A DNA stretch of 64,000 nt, taken from positions 4,629,001 through 4,693,000 of the forward strand of contig NC_065577.1 in the NCBI RefSeq assembly GCF_937616625.2. Reading direction: 5' to 3'. This document shows positions 32,480 to 43,822 of this stretch, piece after piece. This DNA is from Mercurialis annua (taxonomy: Eukaryota > Streptophyta > Magnoliopsida > Malpighiales > Euphorbiaceae). Position numbers and translations under genes: made by a program. Below the pieces are notes generated by a model. That model had not been told where the DNA came from. It was given only the letters and a program-made list of their open reading frames with translations, and made no database searches. Every line of letters starts with the position of its first letter. Positions within the stretch are counted from its first letter, which is position 1.

Positions 32480-32790
32480 TGAATAAGACGAGACTTTGAG
32501 TCTCAGGTTCACATGAAGCAGAAGTTTACCATTTCATCTAAAGCTTAGTGCCGTAACTAGTCCTGCATAATCTTGCATGCCAAAACTACATTGTTTACTC
32601 CAACCGCACTTATTTAACACCCAAATGCAACAATTCTAACAATACCAAAAGCTCCAAGAAAAATCATACCAAATAAATCACCACAAGCAACCAAAACAGA
32701 AATTAAAAAATCCATGGTTTGCAACAGTTATGCACCTCAAGCCAATGGCCAAAACCATTCAAAAAAAGCATACGCAACAAACATATTTAA
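32480..32790 (-). pseudogene. F-box (FBA domain) relic
   Basis: On the minus strand it has the HWLEVHNCCKPW segment, a CIWVLNKCGWSK-like piece and the GACTAGTTACGGCACTAAGC segment equivalent to GLVRVL in other relics. It then has the CTTCATGTGAACCTGAGACT end. Frame breaks and stops are present. It is the mirror partner of the relics at 4392-4980. Confidence 0.65.
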
Positions 32791-33111
32791 ATCATAAAAA
32801 ACATGATCACTTTGCATTCATTTCTCTAATTAGCTATACCTGTTGCGCACCCACATGTATGCCCTTGAATAAAAAGACCATATTAGCAATTAAACATACA
32901 AACTGAAACATAACTTGAACACACAAATCTCAAATTTTCAGTTACATACATATCATAAAGTTAATCAAAAGGACAATTAAATTAGCACTTCATGCCTGTT
33001 TCAGTTTCGCGATGAAAGAAAGCAACACCAAAAACACAGAAATATATATGGTGAAACCTGATTGAGTAGTGCATTTTTAGAATAGTTTGCTCAGAATTCA
33101 GTCTTACTCTT

Positions 33112-34185
33112 TTATACTTGCTTAACCTTGTTCCTTTTTCCCTTGAGTAAAACAAGGCTTTCTGTGTAAGAATGCACTTTGAAATAACGTCCATCGATCC
33201 CAAGTGGGGTGACCCTTTGTGTCTGAGGGTCATAAGAAGCTATCTCACCATCACGCTTCGCAATAACAATGCCACCATTCCCTTGAACGCTAAGCACCCT
33301 CCCGAAACCTCCATGATTTTCTAAATCTATGATATATTGTTGAGTCCAAGATTTTGCTGCATCGTACTCTTTCATCACCCAAATCGAACATCTTTTCCAT
33401 TTATCATAGTGTACCATAGCTAATGACTGGCTGTACACTATTAAACGACTGTGATTTTCGTCTATTTCAGCTAGGGCATGAGGGGGCATCAACTCTTGAA
33501 ATGCTTCATTGCTCAAATCAAATGAGGTTATCATTTTTTTTCTACCATTACGCAATCTTACAAACCAATAAAAAACACCATTCAACTCAACATGACGTCC
33601 TATAACATTAACATCATAATGTAGATTCTTACCGGTAACGGTCTTCCAAGAATTGGAGCTAAGTTCGAAAATGTCAGCAATTGGTGGAGAAGCTGTATTT
33701 GCAAAAGCATAAACAATTCTCACCACTTTGTAGTCACTGGTCTTCTTATCAAACCCAAAGCCAAAAAAATTAGTAAGCCCTTCGCAAATCTCAGTATAAG
33801 AAGTTGTAATAAACTCTCCAATTGTCGGGTTCCATACAATTAGGCGCTTAAATGTTGGAGAAGACAAACAAATGAGACCATTACATGAACCAACCATCCA
33901 AACATCATTTCCAAACTCACTAAATGAATGCAAATCGAGTTGTTTGTACTCACTAAACGACTCATTATCATTGTGCAACACAAATTCTGATTTTGTAAAA
34001 TAATTGATGACAAGATGGTAGAATCTATTGGATTCAGTGGTGTGAGCTAAGTGAAGGGAAATGAAATTAGGGTTTGTGATTAGAGCATACCATGATTTGC
34101 ACACACTTGTAAATTTCAACAGAGTTTTGACTGGCAGTCTCTTCAAGATTTCAGCCACCACTTCTTCATGGAGATAATCTGACAT
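33112..34185 (-). CDS. F-box protein with FBA domain, intact
   Basis: Single-exon protein of 357 residues, predicted SCF substrate receptor. The F-box is at about 5-45 (LHEEVVAEILKRLPVKTLLK). FBA motifs follow: VGSCNGLICLS, RLIVWNPTIGEF, FGFGFDKKTSDYKVVRIVY, IFELSSNSWKTV, ELNGVFYWF, RCSIWVMKEYD. It ends SLVLLKGKRNKVKQV, like the genes at 1466 and 2989, of which it is the mirror partner. A TATA-like TATAAAAT lies on the minus strand at about 34237-34244, 50-60 bases before the ATG. Its first 25 codons and leader were duplicated again at 37381-37640. No lesion was seen. Confidence 0.93.
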   Translation of the reverse strand: MSDYLHEEVVAEILKRLPVKTLLKFTSVCKSWYALITNPNFISLHLAHTTESNRFYHLVINYFTKSEFVLHNDNESFSEYKQLDLHSFSEFGNDVWMVGSCNGLICLSSPTFKRLIVWNPTIGEFITTSYTEICEGLTNFFGFGFDKKTSDYKVVRIVYAFANTASPPIADIFELSSNSWKTVTGKNLHYDVNVIGRHVELNGVFYWFVRLRNGRKKMITSFDLSNEAFQELMPPHALAEIDENHSRLIVYSQSLAMVHYDKWKRCSIWVMKEYDAAKSWTQQYIIDLENHGGFGRVLSVQGNGGIVIAKRDGEIASYDPQTQRVTPLGIDGRYFKVHSYTESLVLLKGKRNKVKQV

Positions 34186-34379
34186 TGTTATTCTCTGTTT
34201 TCTTCCAATTGAAATGCTCTAAATAAATTAAACAGATTTTATAGATACTTATTGAACAAAGGATCAGTTCACCCCCTCAACTACGCAAGAAATATCAAAT
34301 TAGTTATTTTCAAAAAAAGTGAATCAAACTAACATGTATCTTATAAACTTTAAAAATCAAATTAATTTTAAAATGTCTA

Positions 34380-37300
34380 ACTTTTATGATTTTAAAAAAA
34401 CGTTTCTCCTAGTTGATTATTTTGGATCATATTTATGTAGGACAATTGGCTTCAAAATTTAAAAAATTACTGTTTATGGTGTTGGCTCTCATTCTTGGTT
34501 GAACGATGTTGTCTTTTGGCTTGCATAAATAAATATAATATTTCCTGATGCATTAGTCCTATGAAATTTTCCATTTATTTACTGCGTGGCCAATCACTTG
34601 ATACATATATTATAGAACTTTGATAAGCAGTTGTATCATGGTTATATGGTGGATTTTTTTCTTTTGAAAATTGAACATTTACGGTGGAGAACAATCTTGG
34701 AACATTGTAATTAGTCCTCATGGGCGGTTCTTGGTTTGATGAAGTCTTTCTCCTAGCTAATCATGTTGCTATCTGTTGTTTACTTTATCTTAAGTAATAG
34801 GATTAAAATCCCGAATGATATTAAAATAAAATTTCAATTTGTATCGTAGTGGTATCGCGGATTTAATTTTTATTTTAAGTTAAATTATTTCAACTTTTTT
34901 AAATTAAATAAGTAATGTGGCAATCGGAGACAACTAAGTATACACTACCATGTAAGACGCAGTGTCTGACGACAGTTAATATGGCGACTTATGTGGCGAA
35001 TGATGTAGCAACATATTATAAGAATAGGCTTCCCTACCTCTATAGATCGGAGAGTGACGAGGTATCATTGTATGAAATAAAATTTGATTTTTGGTATCAT
35101 TTTAATATGAACTGAAGTTTTGAGCCAAACTCAAATATAAGACTAAAATTTAGTATAAGTTGTGCTTTTAATCCGTGATTATATGTTGTTTAATTTTCTG
35201 CTGCTTGATAATTATATAGTGTTTCAGGATGAATGGTTTGCATCAGAATCTCCGGTATCATTTCCTGAAAACCATAAACAAGGATTTTAAAAAGGTAAAT
35301 TATTTTTAATTTTTTCTTAGTATTAAGTTACCATCATCCTTAATCGAAAGTAATCAATCATCTAAATTGTAAGTATTTATGGTGTTGCTGATATCATTAG
35401 GATCCTGAACAGGGCTTACTTGAAGTAATGGCAATAGAGGAATCAATGTTAGTGATATGCACTAGGTCAATTATGTTTGACAATGTTTTGACTTTATCAT
35501 TTTGTTATTTATTGATTAGCGATTTTTATCATTTTATATTAATGATTAAAATATTTGAATGGTTAATTCTTTCTAAGGTCATCAAGTATGTGACTTGATA
35601 GTAGAACCCTTAAGTTTTATAAAAGAATTATATACCATATATCCCTAGTCTTAATAGAACATTGAGGCTAGTATGATGTTGACTGATGATTATGTTTTAC
35701 TAATCATGTATATGAGATATTAAGTCAAATCATAGGTGCCATTTGAGAAATAAGGCACTGGATGACCCACTATGAGAATACTACATAAATCACTGTCATA
35801 AGTAATTAGAGTTCTATTAGTATAATCCTTTGACCTTGAAATCATCATGGATTTCTACATAACTATTTCATATTTTGATACAATCTTACATTATCTTTAA
35901 CAGGATAATGGAATAGATTGTCATTGGATATGAAAGTAACTATGTGAGAAATGTGAGTCACTGAGAAGAAATTTGTCCCTCATTTATTTGAGTAAGATAT
36001 CTATGGGCCCCTTGAAGAAGATAGACTGAAGGAAATGCATGGCCATGCTAATGAATTGATAAAGAGTTATCATTTTCAGTCTACTTATAGTCAAGAAACT
36101 AATGATTGAATATTATAAGGATGACAAGACTATCGAGTGACAAAAGGATTAAAATATTATTGTAAATAGTTAAATCGGATTGTCGATATTCGTATAACTT
36201 GGGTAGTCATAATGTCTTGTTAGAGGCCACTTATGACTTGTGGGCTGAAATAGGGATTTCGGGCCTACTGCCAACGTTATATGAACCTACAGGGTCGCAC
36301 ACTAAGAATAGGCCCAAAACAGTTATGGGTTGTACAAGCCCAATGTGATTAAGTGATTAATTATTATATATATATATATAATTCGTAATATATATATATT
36401 AATAAATATATATTAATTCGAAATTAAGGATAAGTGTTTTCCTTAATTTATTATTTTTGAAGATAATAAATATAATAATTAATATATATGAATGATTATA
36501 AAAAAAAGAGTTTTTGATAAACATAAACTTGTAAGAATTGCAATTAGATTGAAATTCGAATTTATCTCAAACCCTAGTGTTGTTGTATCACTATAAATAC
36601 ACATTAAGCAATTGGTTTGAGAATCACGAAATTCATTATTCACTAAATCACTAAAATTCGAAATTGCTTGTGAAGCAATAGTGCTAGCACACAAGCACTA
36701 GTTTTGGCTAAGGTCTGTTCGTGTGGATACTCGTAGAGGACGCATTCTTTTGGAGGCGTTTCTGATCCGAGCCAGGTATCACCAAAGTGAACCACCTCAT
36801 TCCTTCCTACATTGCTGTTGAATTCGACATACAAGTAAGTATTAATTCTGTAGTTAATCTATTTATTCGAATTACATGGATCTTGGTTTGGGTTTTAGAT
36901 AAAATTTTTGAAATTCCGCTGCGTTATGAACCTAGAAAACCCAACAGTCAACATCCTCATAAAATCATCTGGAATTTACCAACAGTTTTTTTAGCTAATA
37001 TTGCTAGAATTCATATGATGGTAAAATTACATTTACTAAAAGGTTTTAATTATCCAAATAATGCAAATACACATCACATTTTTGACTTTTTTCGTTTATG
37101 GCCAAAAAATTCAAAATTGTCAATGTTAGCCTATATCTCAATTTTCAGTCGTATATTTTGAAAACAGAGATGCTTCTCAAACTCTGAAATCGTATATTTA
37201 TAACCTATTTATACGCAAAAAATATCATGGTTTACTATTTTGGTACATCTCATTTTAGAGTTTTCATTTCGTACTATATAGTTGGATATTAATGAAAATT

Positions 37301-37380
37301 TAGGAATACTATTTTGTGATGGGGTTTCAGGATGTTGGATATGAACCAAAGTTGGAGATGAAGAGAAGACATGATAGTTA
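34380..37380 (-). repeat. Partial extra copy of F-box downstream flank
   Basis: 34380-34735 repeats 28000-28290. 34740-35446 plus 36950-37380 is the reverse complement of about 14340-13365 and 8224-8090. It keeps the empty version of the Reina target site near 37205 and is itself split by the solo LTR. Both ends carry the same F-box 5' region (34120-34270 and 37381-37640), so the block arose as a tandem duplication. Confidence 0.8.
35447..36946. mobile_element. Solo LTR, 1.5 kb
   Basis: The sequence starts TGTTAGTGATATG and ends AAAACCCAACA, exactly interrupting flank that is continuous near 13600. The flanking 5-mers are ATCAA (35442-35446) and GTCAA (36947-36951), a target duplication with one change. 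No internal retrotransposon sequence remains, so it is a solo LTR left by LTR-LTR recombination. CTATAAATACAC at about 36592-36603 would be its TATA box, read on plus. The family (copia or gypsy) cannot be assigned. Confidence 0.85.
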
Positions 37381-37447
37381 ACAAAGTTTTGACTGGCAGT
37401 CTCAAGATTTCAGCCACCACTTCTTCATGAAGATAATAATCTGACAT
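37381..37447 (-). pseudogene. F-box gene 5' fragment (about 22 codons)
   Basis: From an ATG at 37447 on minus, the frame reads MSDYYLHEEVVAEILRLPVK and then breaks into non-coding flank at 37380. It differs from the gene at 33112 by one extra Tyr codon and one lost Lys codon. About 190 bases of its 5' flank match 34186-34260 and beyond. It has no FBA part. Confidence 0.8.
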
Positions 37448-38038
37448 TGTTCTTCTCTGCTATCTTCCAACTGAAATGCTCTAAATAATGTTACTGAAAA
37501 AGGTTGATGAAAAGAGGGGGGATGAGTTTGAAATGAATATCTTTTTATTATATAATTTTAATTCAATATTTCTTTTCTTTTCCATATTCATTTAATAATT
37601 AAATAAAACTGATTTTATAGATACTTATTGAACAAAAGATCGAACTTAGCACAAAATATCAAATGAATCATTTTAAAAAAAGTGGATCACTCACATCTTA
37701 TATTTTCATATCAAAAAGCCCTTCTAACACTCTCGCCCCCTCAAGTGACACACACTCTCCATTTTAAAACGTAAACAATTTTAAAAAAATTCCTAATTTT
37801 ATTTTATTTTTCAAATTGAGAGTAATGATTTTTATTTTCATTGTACTTTTAAACTTTAAAATCAAATTAATTTTAAAAAAAATTCAGTGATCTATTTAAA
37901 CATTTTCCATTTTATTAACATAAATCAAATTTATTATCAAAATAAAATTAAAAAAAGCATAAATAATTTCTTCTGCTTCTTCATCCGCTGCCATCCACCC
38001 GATACTCAGCTCCTTCTTGCCGCTTGAGAAGGAGCGCG

Positions 38039-38591
38039 TAGGGTGAGCAAAAACCGAACCAAACCATTAATCCGATCCAAAACAATCCGAAATTAATTTT
38101 GGTTTGGTTAAAATGGTTAAAATGGATTGGTTCGGTTTCAAATTATAAAAAAGTATGGTTTTTGGTTTTGGTTTGGTTTCATCTAGTGGTTAACCGAACC
38201 GACCGAAAAACCGAAATTTACAATAATATTATTTTTATTAATATTTATACATGTATAAATAAATATAAAATTTATTTATTGAAATACTTATATATAAATA
38301 TCATATGTGTGTGTAGATACATATATGAAAATAAAACATATAAACTAATACACACATATAAGTAAAAATTATAACGTATAATTTTAATTCTTACGTATGA
38401 TTATATATAATTTTTATCTAAATCTATATTAACCAAACCGAACCAAACCAAACTGAAACCGATGATAAAGTTTGGTTAACCGAACCAAAATTTTACATAA
38501 ATATTTGGCGTGGTTTGGTTTTTATATTTTCCCTTAAAATATGGTTTGGTTTTGGAGTTTACTAAACTAAGCCGAACCATGCTCACCCCTA
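38039..38591. mobile_element. hAT MITE
   Basis: A 553-bp element with ends TAGGGTGAGCA and TGCTCACCCCTA and an 8-bp target duplication GGAGCGCG (38031-38038, 38592-38599), typical of hAT. The body is full of GGTTTGGTTCGG/CCGAACCAAACC words. It inserted in the loop of a short inverted repeat (TGAGAAGGAG / CTCCTTCTCA). No coding capacity. Confidence 0.9.
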
Positions 38592-38745
38592 GGAGCGCGA
38601 TTTACTCCTTCTCAGGTGACAAGAATGAGTTGCTCTGCTCCTTCTCAGAGGAAGACTGCTTTTCTTCAGATGAGGAGGAGGAGCTGCTCCAGCGGTGGAT
38701 CGGGTGGGTGCCAGAGATCGGTTACGATGAGTCTCAGTGTTAAAA
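38592..38745 (+). other. GC-richer fragment with open frame, unrecognised
   Basis: The 3' part of an open frame encodes an acidic stretch (FSSDEEEELLQRWIG). With 37980-38038 it forms a GC-richer island interrupted by the hAT MITE and may be a captured host-gene piece. It resembles the GAGGAG-rich core of the TIR element at 38965. No function can be given. Confidence 0.35.
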
Positions 38746-38964
38746 TAATTAAGATAATTAAATTTTAGTTAGTATTAAATTAGGATTAATTATGATTAGG
38801 CAATTTCACTCTTTCTTTTGAGTTAGATGTGCCTTTTTAATAGGAAAATGCAAAATGCGATCTTTTTTAATATGGAAACGCAAACTATGGGTTAGGTTGA
38901 TCCAAAACTAATAAAATTAACTCATTCCATATTTCGTGCTAAGTTGAGAGTGTGAATTTATCTT

Positions 38965-39866
38965 TGAACAAAGGATCACTTTACCCCCTCAACTTGGCAT
39001 AAAGTATTTAGAACATTCAAATTGAGAAAGCCAGATCACTTTTATTCTGAAGTTGGAAAAACTGGTACAAAAACACCCCTATGCTGACATGGCACCTTAA
39101 TTGCAGAGTGAGTTTCTAATTAATTATAATTTACTCTAATTAATTATATTTAAACACTAATTAATGATAATTAAACTCTAAAAAATCTAAGAATTTTTTT
39201 GAACTTTTTTTGAATATTTTTTCCAGCTACGGCGAGGAGGAGCCTCCTCGCCGGAGAATGGAGCTGCTGCTCCTTAGGAGCAGCATCTTCGCTCCTCGTT
39301 TTGAAGGAGCAGCATCTTCGCTCCTCGACAAAACGAGGAGCAAATTTGCTCCACGAGGAGCACGATGAGCAAACCCAGATGCGTTTGTTCATCAATGGAT
39401 GAACAAGAGACTTGTTCATTAATTTGATGAATAGACTAGTGGGTCTGATCATCAATTTGATGATCCACGGGTTTGTTCTAAATTAAATAAAAAATAAAAA
39501 ATTATTTTTTTTGTTAAAATTTTAAATCTTTTTGTTAGAAACATAAAAATTTGGGGTTAATTTGTTATATATATAAATTTTAGAGGGTTAATTTGTTATT
39601 CTAAGTTTTAAATTAAAGGGATTTTTTTATTATTATTAGGTATTAATTTAAAATGTTAAATAAACCTTCTTTTATTAAAAACCACCTTGAAAAGAAAAAC
39701 TACCTTGAAAAACTATGGAGAGTGTATCTCACTATCTTGAGTGAGAGTGGGAAGAGGGGTTTTGACCCGATTTTGCCAAATTCAAGGTAAAAATGATTAT
39801 GTTTTTCTAATTTGGACATTTTTGATACTTTATGCCAGGTTGGGGGGTAAAATGATCCTTTGTTCA
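38965..39866. mobile_element. TIR transposon, 902 bp, non-autonomous
   Basis: The ends are inverted repeats over about 90 bases (TGAACAAAGGATCACTTTAC at left; the complement of TGAACAAAGGATCATTTTAC at right). The 8-bp direct repeat TTTATCTT flanks it (38957-38964, 39867-39874). An 8- to 9-bp duplication fits hAT or MULE. The core (39231-39365) is GC-rich, with strong inverted repeats such as CGGCGAGGAGG / CCTCCTCGCCG. Related ends occur at about 34256 and 37633. No transposase. Confidence 0.85.
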
Positions 39867-39939
39867 TTTATCTTTTATTCCACACTTATTATTGTGAAAC
39901 ATATGAAAATGGACTTAAGTGGAAGTTTATCCTTTCAAC

Positions 39940-40215
39940 TTATAAGCAATGGGCAATTAACATATAAATTAACTTTGTAAACAAATTAGTCACAAATTTG
40001 TTGATTATGGGCAATTAACCCTATTTTGGCAATTTGCCCCTCAACTTGTAAGCTAATTTTTCCATAAATTGGCAATTTACCCTTCAACTTGTAAACTAAT
40101 TTTCCCAAATGGGGTTAATTGTCCATAATTATTAAGTTCGTGACTAATTTATCCATAAAATTAATTTATCTGTTAATTGCTCATTGCTTATAAATTGAGA
40201 GGGCAAATTAGCGCT
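39940..40215. repeat. Foldback MITE-like sequence
   Basis: GGCAATTTGCCCCTCAACTT and GGCAATTTACCCTTCAACTT occur in tandem, and ATTAACC/GGTTAAT-type words occur inverted around 40020-40120, giving a partly palindromic patch. Exact ends were not found. Confidence 0.4.
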
Positions 40216-40219
40216 TAAG

Positions 40220-41540
40220 CCTATGAAAATGACAACAAGTGCTTTTTTTGTCTATAAAAATGAAACATATACTTGTATATTGGGGGCATAGTGTTTTTAT
40301 TAAAATAAAGTATAAATCCATGTAAAGGTCAATATCAATATGTCCTTAAAACATTTTTAGGCCACATTTTCAAAAAATATCAAACTTTCGCAATTTTTAT
40401 CAGTTATGACCAAATCTTTTAAAATTTGTAAATATAACCCATTTTGGCAAATTATATTCCTTTTATAGCCATTTTTGAATCGGTTTGGTTTTTTTATTAT
40501 GATTAAATTTTTTATTATGACACTACACGCAAATGTTTGATATTTTATTGTGATTAAATCTTATAAACATGGTTATCATGTTGCTAAGAAAATCGGTTTG
40601 ATTCGAATTTGGTTATAAAAGGAACATAATTTGCCAAAAACGGGTTATATTTATAAATTGTGAAAGGTTTGATCATAACTGACAAAAATCACAAAGGTTC
40701 GGTATCTTTTTGATGGTTTGGCCATATTTTTATTTGGGAAAATTAGACTCTGCACTCTTTTTTGAAATTTTTATAAGAATGCGCTTAACTTGTTGTTGTT
40801 GCAACAATACTCTTTTTAACTTTTTTCTTTTTTCAAAAATACCTCATTTTCCAATAAACTAATAATGACCTACCAATAATATACAAAAAAACGTATTTTT
40901 GCATGCTAAGGAGTTGTTTGCTTTCTTCCAAGAGAAATTAATCGAAGCCCTATAACACTTGCTAATTCCATAAAATCAAACATAATTAATACACGATCCT
41001 ACACTTGTTTACATTACAATTAGAAAAATGATAATTTTTTTCAGTTTTAAAAAAACTAGTTTTAGGGTTTTGGAGTTTCGATCCATTTGTTTAGATTGGA
41101 GAGGTTTGGCTTGGTTATTTCAAGAATAAAAAATTTAAGGATCGAAATGAATGATTAAATAGGTTAAATTCGATAGCTTTATATATCATTTTTTATGAGT
41201 TAAATGGGAGTCGAACACATTCATGAGGTTTGCATATATGCCGAACACAATTGACAAATTAATTTCTTGGCCAAATTCTGATTGTGTTTACTCCAATTCG
41301 TCTGGAAAAATACTATAGTGCATGCATGTCAAGCTTGTGTAACACCGATGTGGATTCATTTAACTCTGTTTTTCATAAGCTAAAAAGGGTGGATAAAGAG
41401 ATCATTGATAATCAAAAAAGAAAAGTGCAGGAATTTAAAATTTACAAATCAAAGTGAATTTTAATTGAGGACCTCAAAATGTGGAGTTTCAAGTGGAGGA
41501 CCTCATTGATGCTCTTAAAATGTGGAATTTATTTATAAAA
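40220..41540. other. AT-rich intergenic, no gene seen
   Basis: Partly repeated words around 40370-40730 (for example ACTGACAAAAATCAC and its near-complement) suggest an old foldback element. No open frame of interest. Confidence 0.4.
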
Positions 41541-41544
41541 AAAT

Positions 41545-41850
41545 ACGGCAATCTGCTCCATTACCGGATGGCGGAGGAAGCACTTATCTTCTACAAATTG
41601 GCGATGAAGTTGTAGAAGATAAGTGCTAGGCTCTGGAATAGGGTGGATCAGCCAGAAGGAGGGGCAAGGCTTGCTGCAAACTTTGTTCAGAGTACATCTA
41701 AATTTGCAAACAATTTTGGTGAAACAAATTTAGTTGCAAATAGAAAATTCAACAAGTACTGTTGCGATTATTTTCCGAAAAAGGTTAGTTTTTTTACAAA
41801 ATCTCTTTTAGTGTACTTTGCAAGGCTCAATATGTTCTAGAAACTGAACA
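41545..41850 (+). repeat. Dispersed repeat R, copy 3
   Basis: Matches copy 1 (5391-5680) in inverse orientation over nearly its whole length. Its 65-codon open frame (41643-41840) reads DQPEGGARLAANFVQSTSKF and onward, which could be an old exon; the protein was not recognised. It carries the 18-bp hairpin described next. Confidence 0.7.
41579..41627. repeat. Perfect 18-bp inverted repeat (hairpin) in repeat R
   Basis: AGCACTTATCTTCTACAA (41579-41596) and its exact complement (41610-41627) are separated by 13 bases. Copy 1 of the same repeat has the right arm but not the left: there the left position is a short CGG. The left arm is therefore a new inverted copy of the right. Confidence 0.95.
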
Positions 41851-41879
41851 ACAACATAAAAAATTCAGAAACAATCACT

Positions 41880-43820
41880 ACAAGAGATTAAGCCTTTAGC
41901 GGTAGTGAAAATTGAAGGCAAAGATGGATCGCCAGGATGCTTACTTGAGGTGTTACTTCAATGCCTCTGGAGGAGAGCGGTATCCATCACCCGAGCCGTC
42001 GTCAGAACCCCCGGTTTTCGACTAGCGAGATTTGTTTTCTAATCCCTAACTTATGCAATTTTCCTTTTTATTTGTTTCATTGCAATGTGGACATAGCATG
42101 AAATAGTGTGAGGAGGGGGTTAGTAAAATTGTTTCGTTAGTGTTTAGTGTTTGTTTAGGGGTTATTTTAATTTTTGGTGTGTTTGATTAGTTAGACTTTA
42201 TGTTTATGTTTTTAGTGTTATTTTGATGTGGGGATGCCTTGTATCACTTAGCCTTAAGTTTGATGTTGTTGAAAAATTTGTTAGTGATCTTTGACGTTTG
42301 AAACAATTTTTATGTTTGTTATTCCGACTCATAAATGGATTGAATGCAACTTCTTTGAATAACAATAGTTGATGATTCTCACATAGTGGAATGCTAATTG
42401 CATGTTCATAATTTAATTGAGTACTAGATTGTGGTTGCATAGTACTTACTTTGATGCGGATTCATGAGATGTTGTTTAAATTTTAAAAAAAAGTTGAGTC
42501 GATTTTAGGCATGATTGGTTTGCTTGTGCGGATATTAAACCGTTGGCATTACACAACTTTTTGTTGAAAATTTGAGCCCAACATTAGTTGAGTCGATTTT
42601 AGGCATGATTGGTTTGCTTGTGCGGAAATTAAACCTTTGGCATTACACAACTTTTTGTTGAAAATTTGAGCCCAACGTTTTTGTTGTGTAAATCTTGTGT
42701 GCGTTTAATTCCTTGAACTTGACTTGTATCCGTTCAAAATCACAAAGTTGAGTTTTTGACACAAAAATGAGAATGGCATTAGGACTACACATTTTCTTAA
42801 AACCACTTAAAAGACTACCTCAATTTCCATTAGTTGCACAAATTTGAACCTAAACCCATTTTCTTGATTTTAACCCAAAGTTCACACAATTAGACCTTTC
42901 AACAATTACCTCTTTTAAACACCTCATTTAATTTGATGGGCTTAATTATTAGAAACACTTGATCGTAACTTGATGAAAACGAAAGAATAACGAATAAATG
43001 CCTTGTAGAAAAAGAAAGAAAATCAAACAAAGAACGAACAAAAAAGGGTTGAGAAAAGAAAAATATATAAGAAAAAAAAGGAGAAAAAGAAGAAGAAAAA
43101 TGAATGCAAAAGAATGAAAAGAGGCAAGAAATAAAGAAATTGTTCGTTTTGTGCTTGTAAATTCCAAGTTGGGTCTTCGTGTTGTGTATTGTTCTTAGTC
43201 ATCAAGTTATTTGTTAGCCAAATTTTACCCTTTTTAAACCTAACCCTACACCTTCGCCCCATTACAACTCAATTAAAGTCTATTTAATTTGTGTCGATTA
43301 CCAAACTAAGTGGCGGAGTCCCGGATTATAGTCAAGCGTATGGTGAATTGATGTGTGCTTTTGAGAGCTTTGAAATTATTGTGCACTACCCCAAACACTT
43401 TGAGAGTTGGAGTGTAATCTTGTGAGGATTTGTGCCTTTTGATTAATTTTCGCACGACTTCACCTTGAATTTCCTTTATGAAAACTCATACTTATTTGAC
43501 ATGTCCCGCAAGTGATAATGTGACTTTATGTGATCTAAGTACCGAATATGCAATATTTTCACCTTTCGAGTGCTCTAAATTATGTTATGCAGTTGAGTTG
43601 TTGCTAGTGTGCATCTTTAGTGGTTGCTATACTTGGAAGGAAGCATTCATCTATTTATGGTTTGTGAATTCAAATGTGGTTTGTGTTTCAGTGATTTCAA
43701 GTTTGCTAGCATATTTTTCTAAGCGAGATTCAATTCTTGCTCGGGTCGTGCAAAGGTTAAGTTTGAGGAGCTTTGCTAGGTGTAGAATTACACTTATTAC
43801 GCTTGTCTATTTGAAGTAAT
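41880..43820 (+). mobile_element. Degenerate gypsy-like internal region (probable)
   Basis: No pol domain is readable. The layout (a GC-richer end of coding-like sequence at 41930-42030, then GTGTGAGGAGGGGGTTAG near 42099, then long non-coding DNA leading to an LTR-like stretch) resembles the 3' part of Athila/Tat-type elements. A 94-bp unit is tandemly duplicated at 42493-42680. The antisense open frames near 43000 come from an A/G-rich tract. The assignment is tentative. Confidence 0.35.
42493..42680. repeat. 94-bp tandem duplication
   Basis: Units start at 42493 and 42587 (GTTGAGTCGATTTTAGGCAT onward) and differ at about four positions. Confidence 0.9.
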
Positions 43821-43822
43821 TT

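Noticed and set aside
1466..34185. S-locus (self-incompatibility) F-box cluster
   Set aside because: SLF/SFB proteins share the F-box and FBA domains, but no S-RNase is present and the motifs fit general CPR1-like F-box proteins equally well. It cannot be supported.
42949..43262. Minus-strand Phe/Leu-rich frames (membrane-protein-like)
   Set aside because: Antisense of an A/G-rich low-complexity tract.
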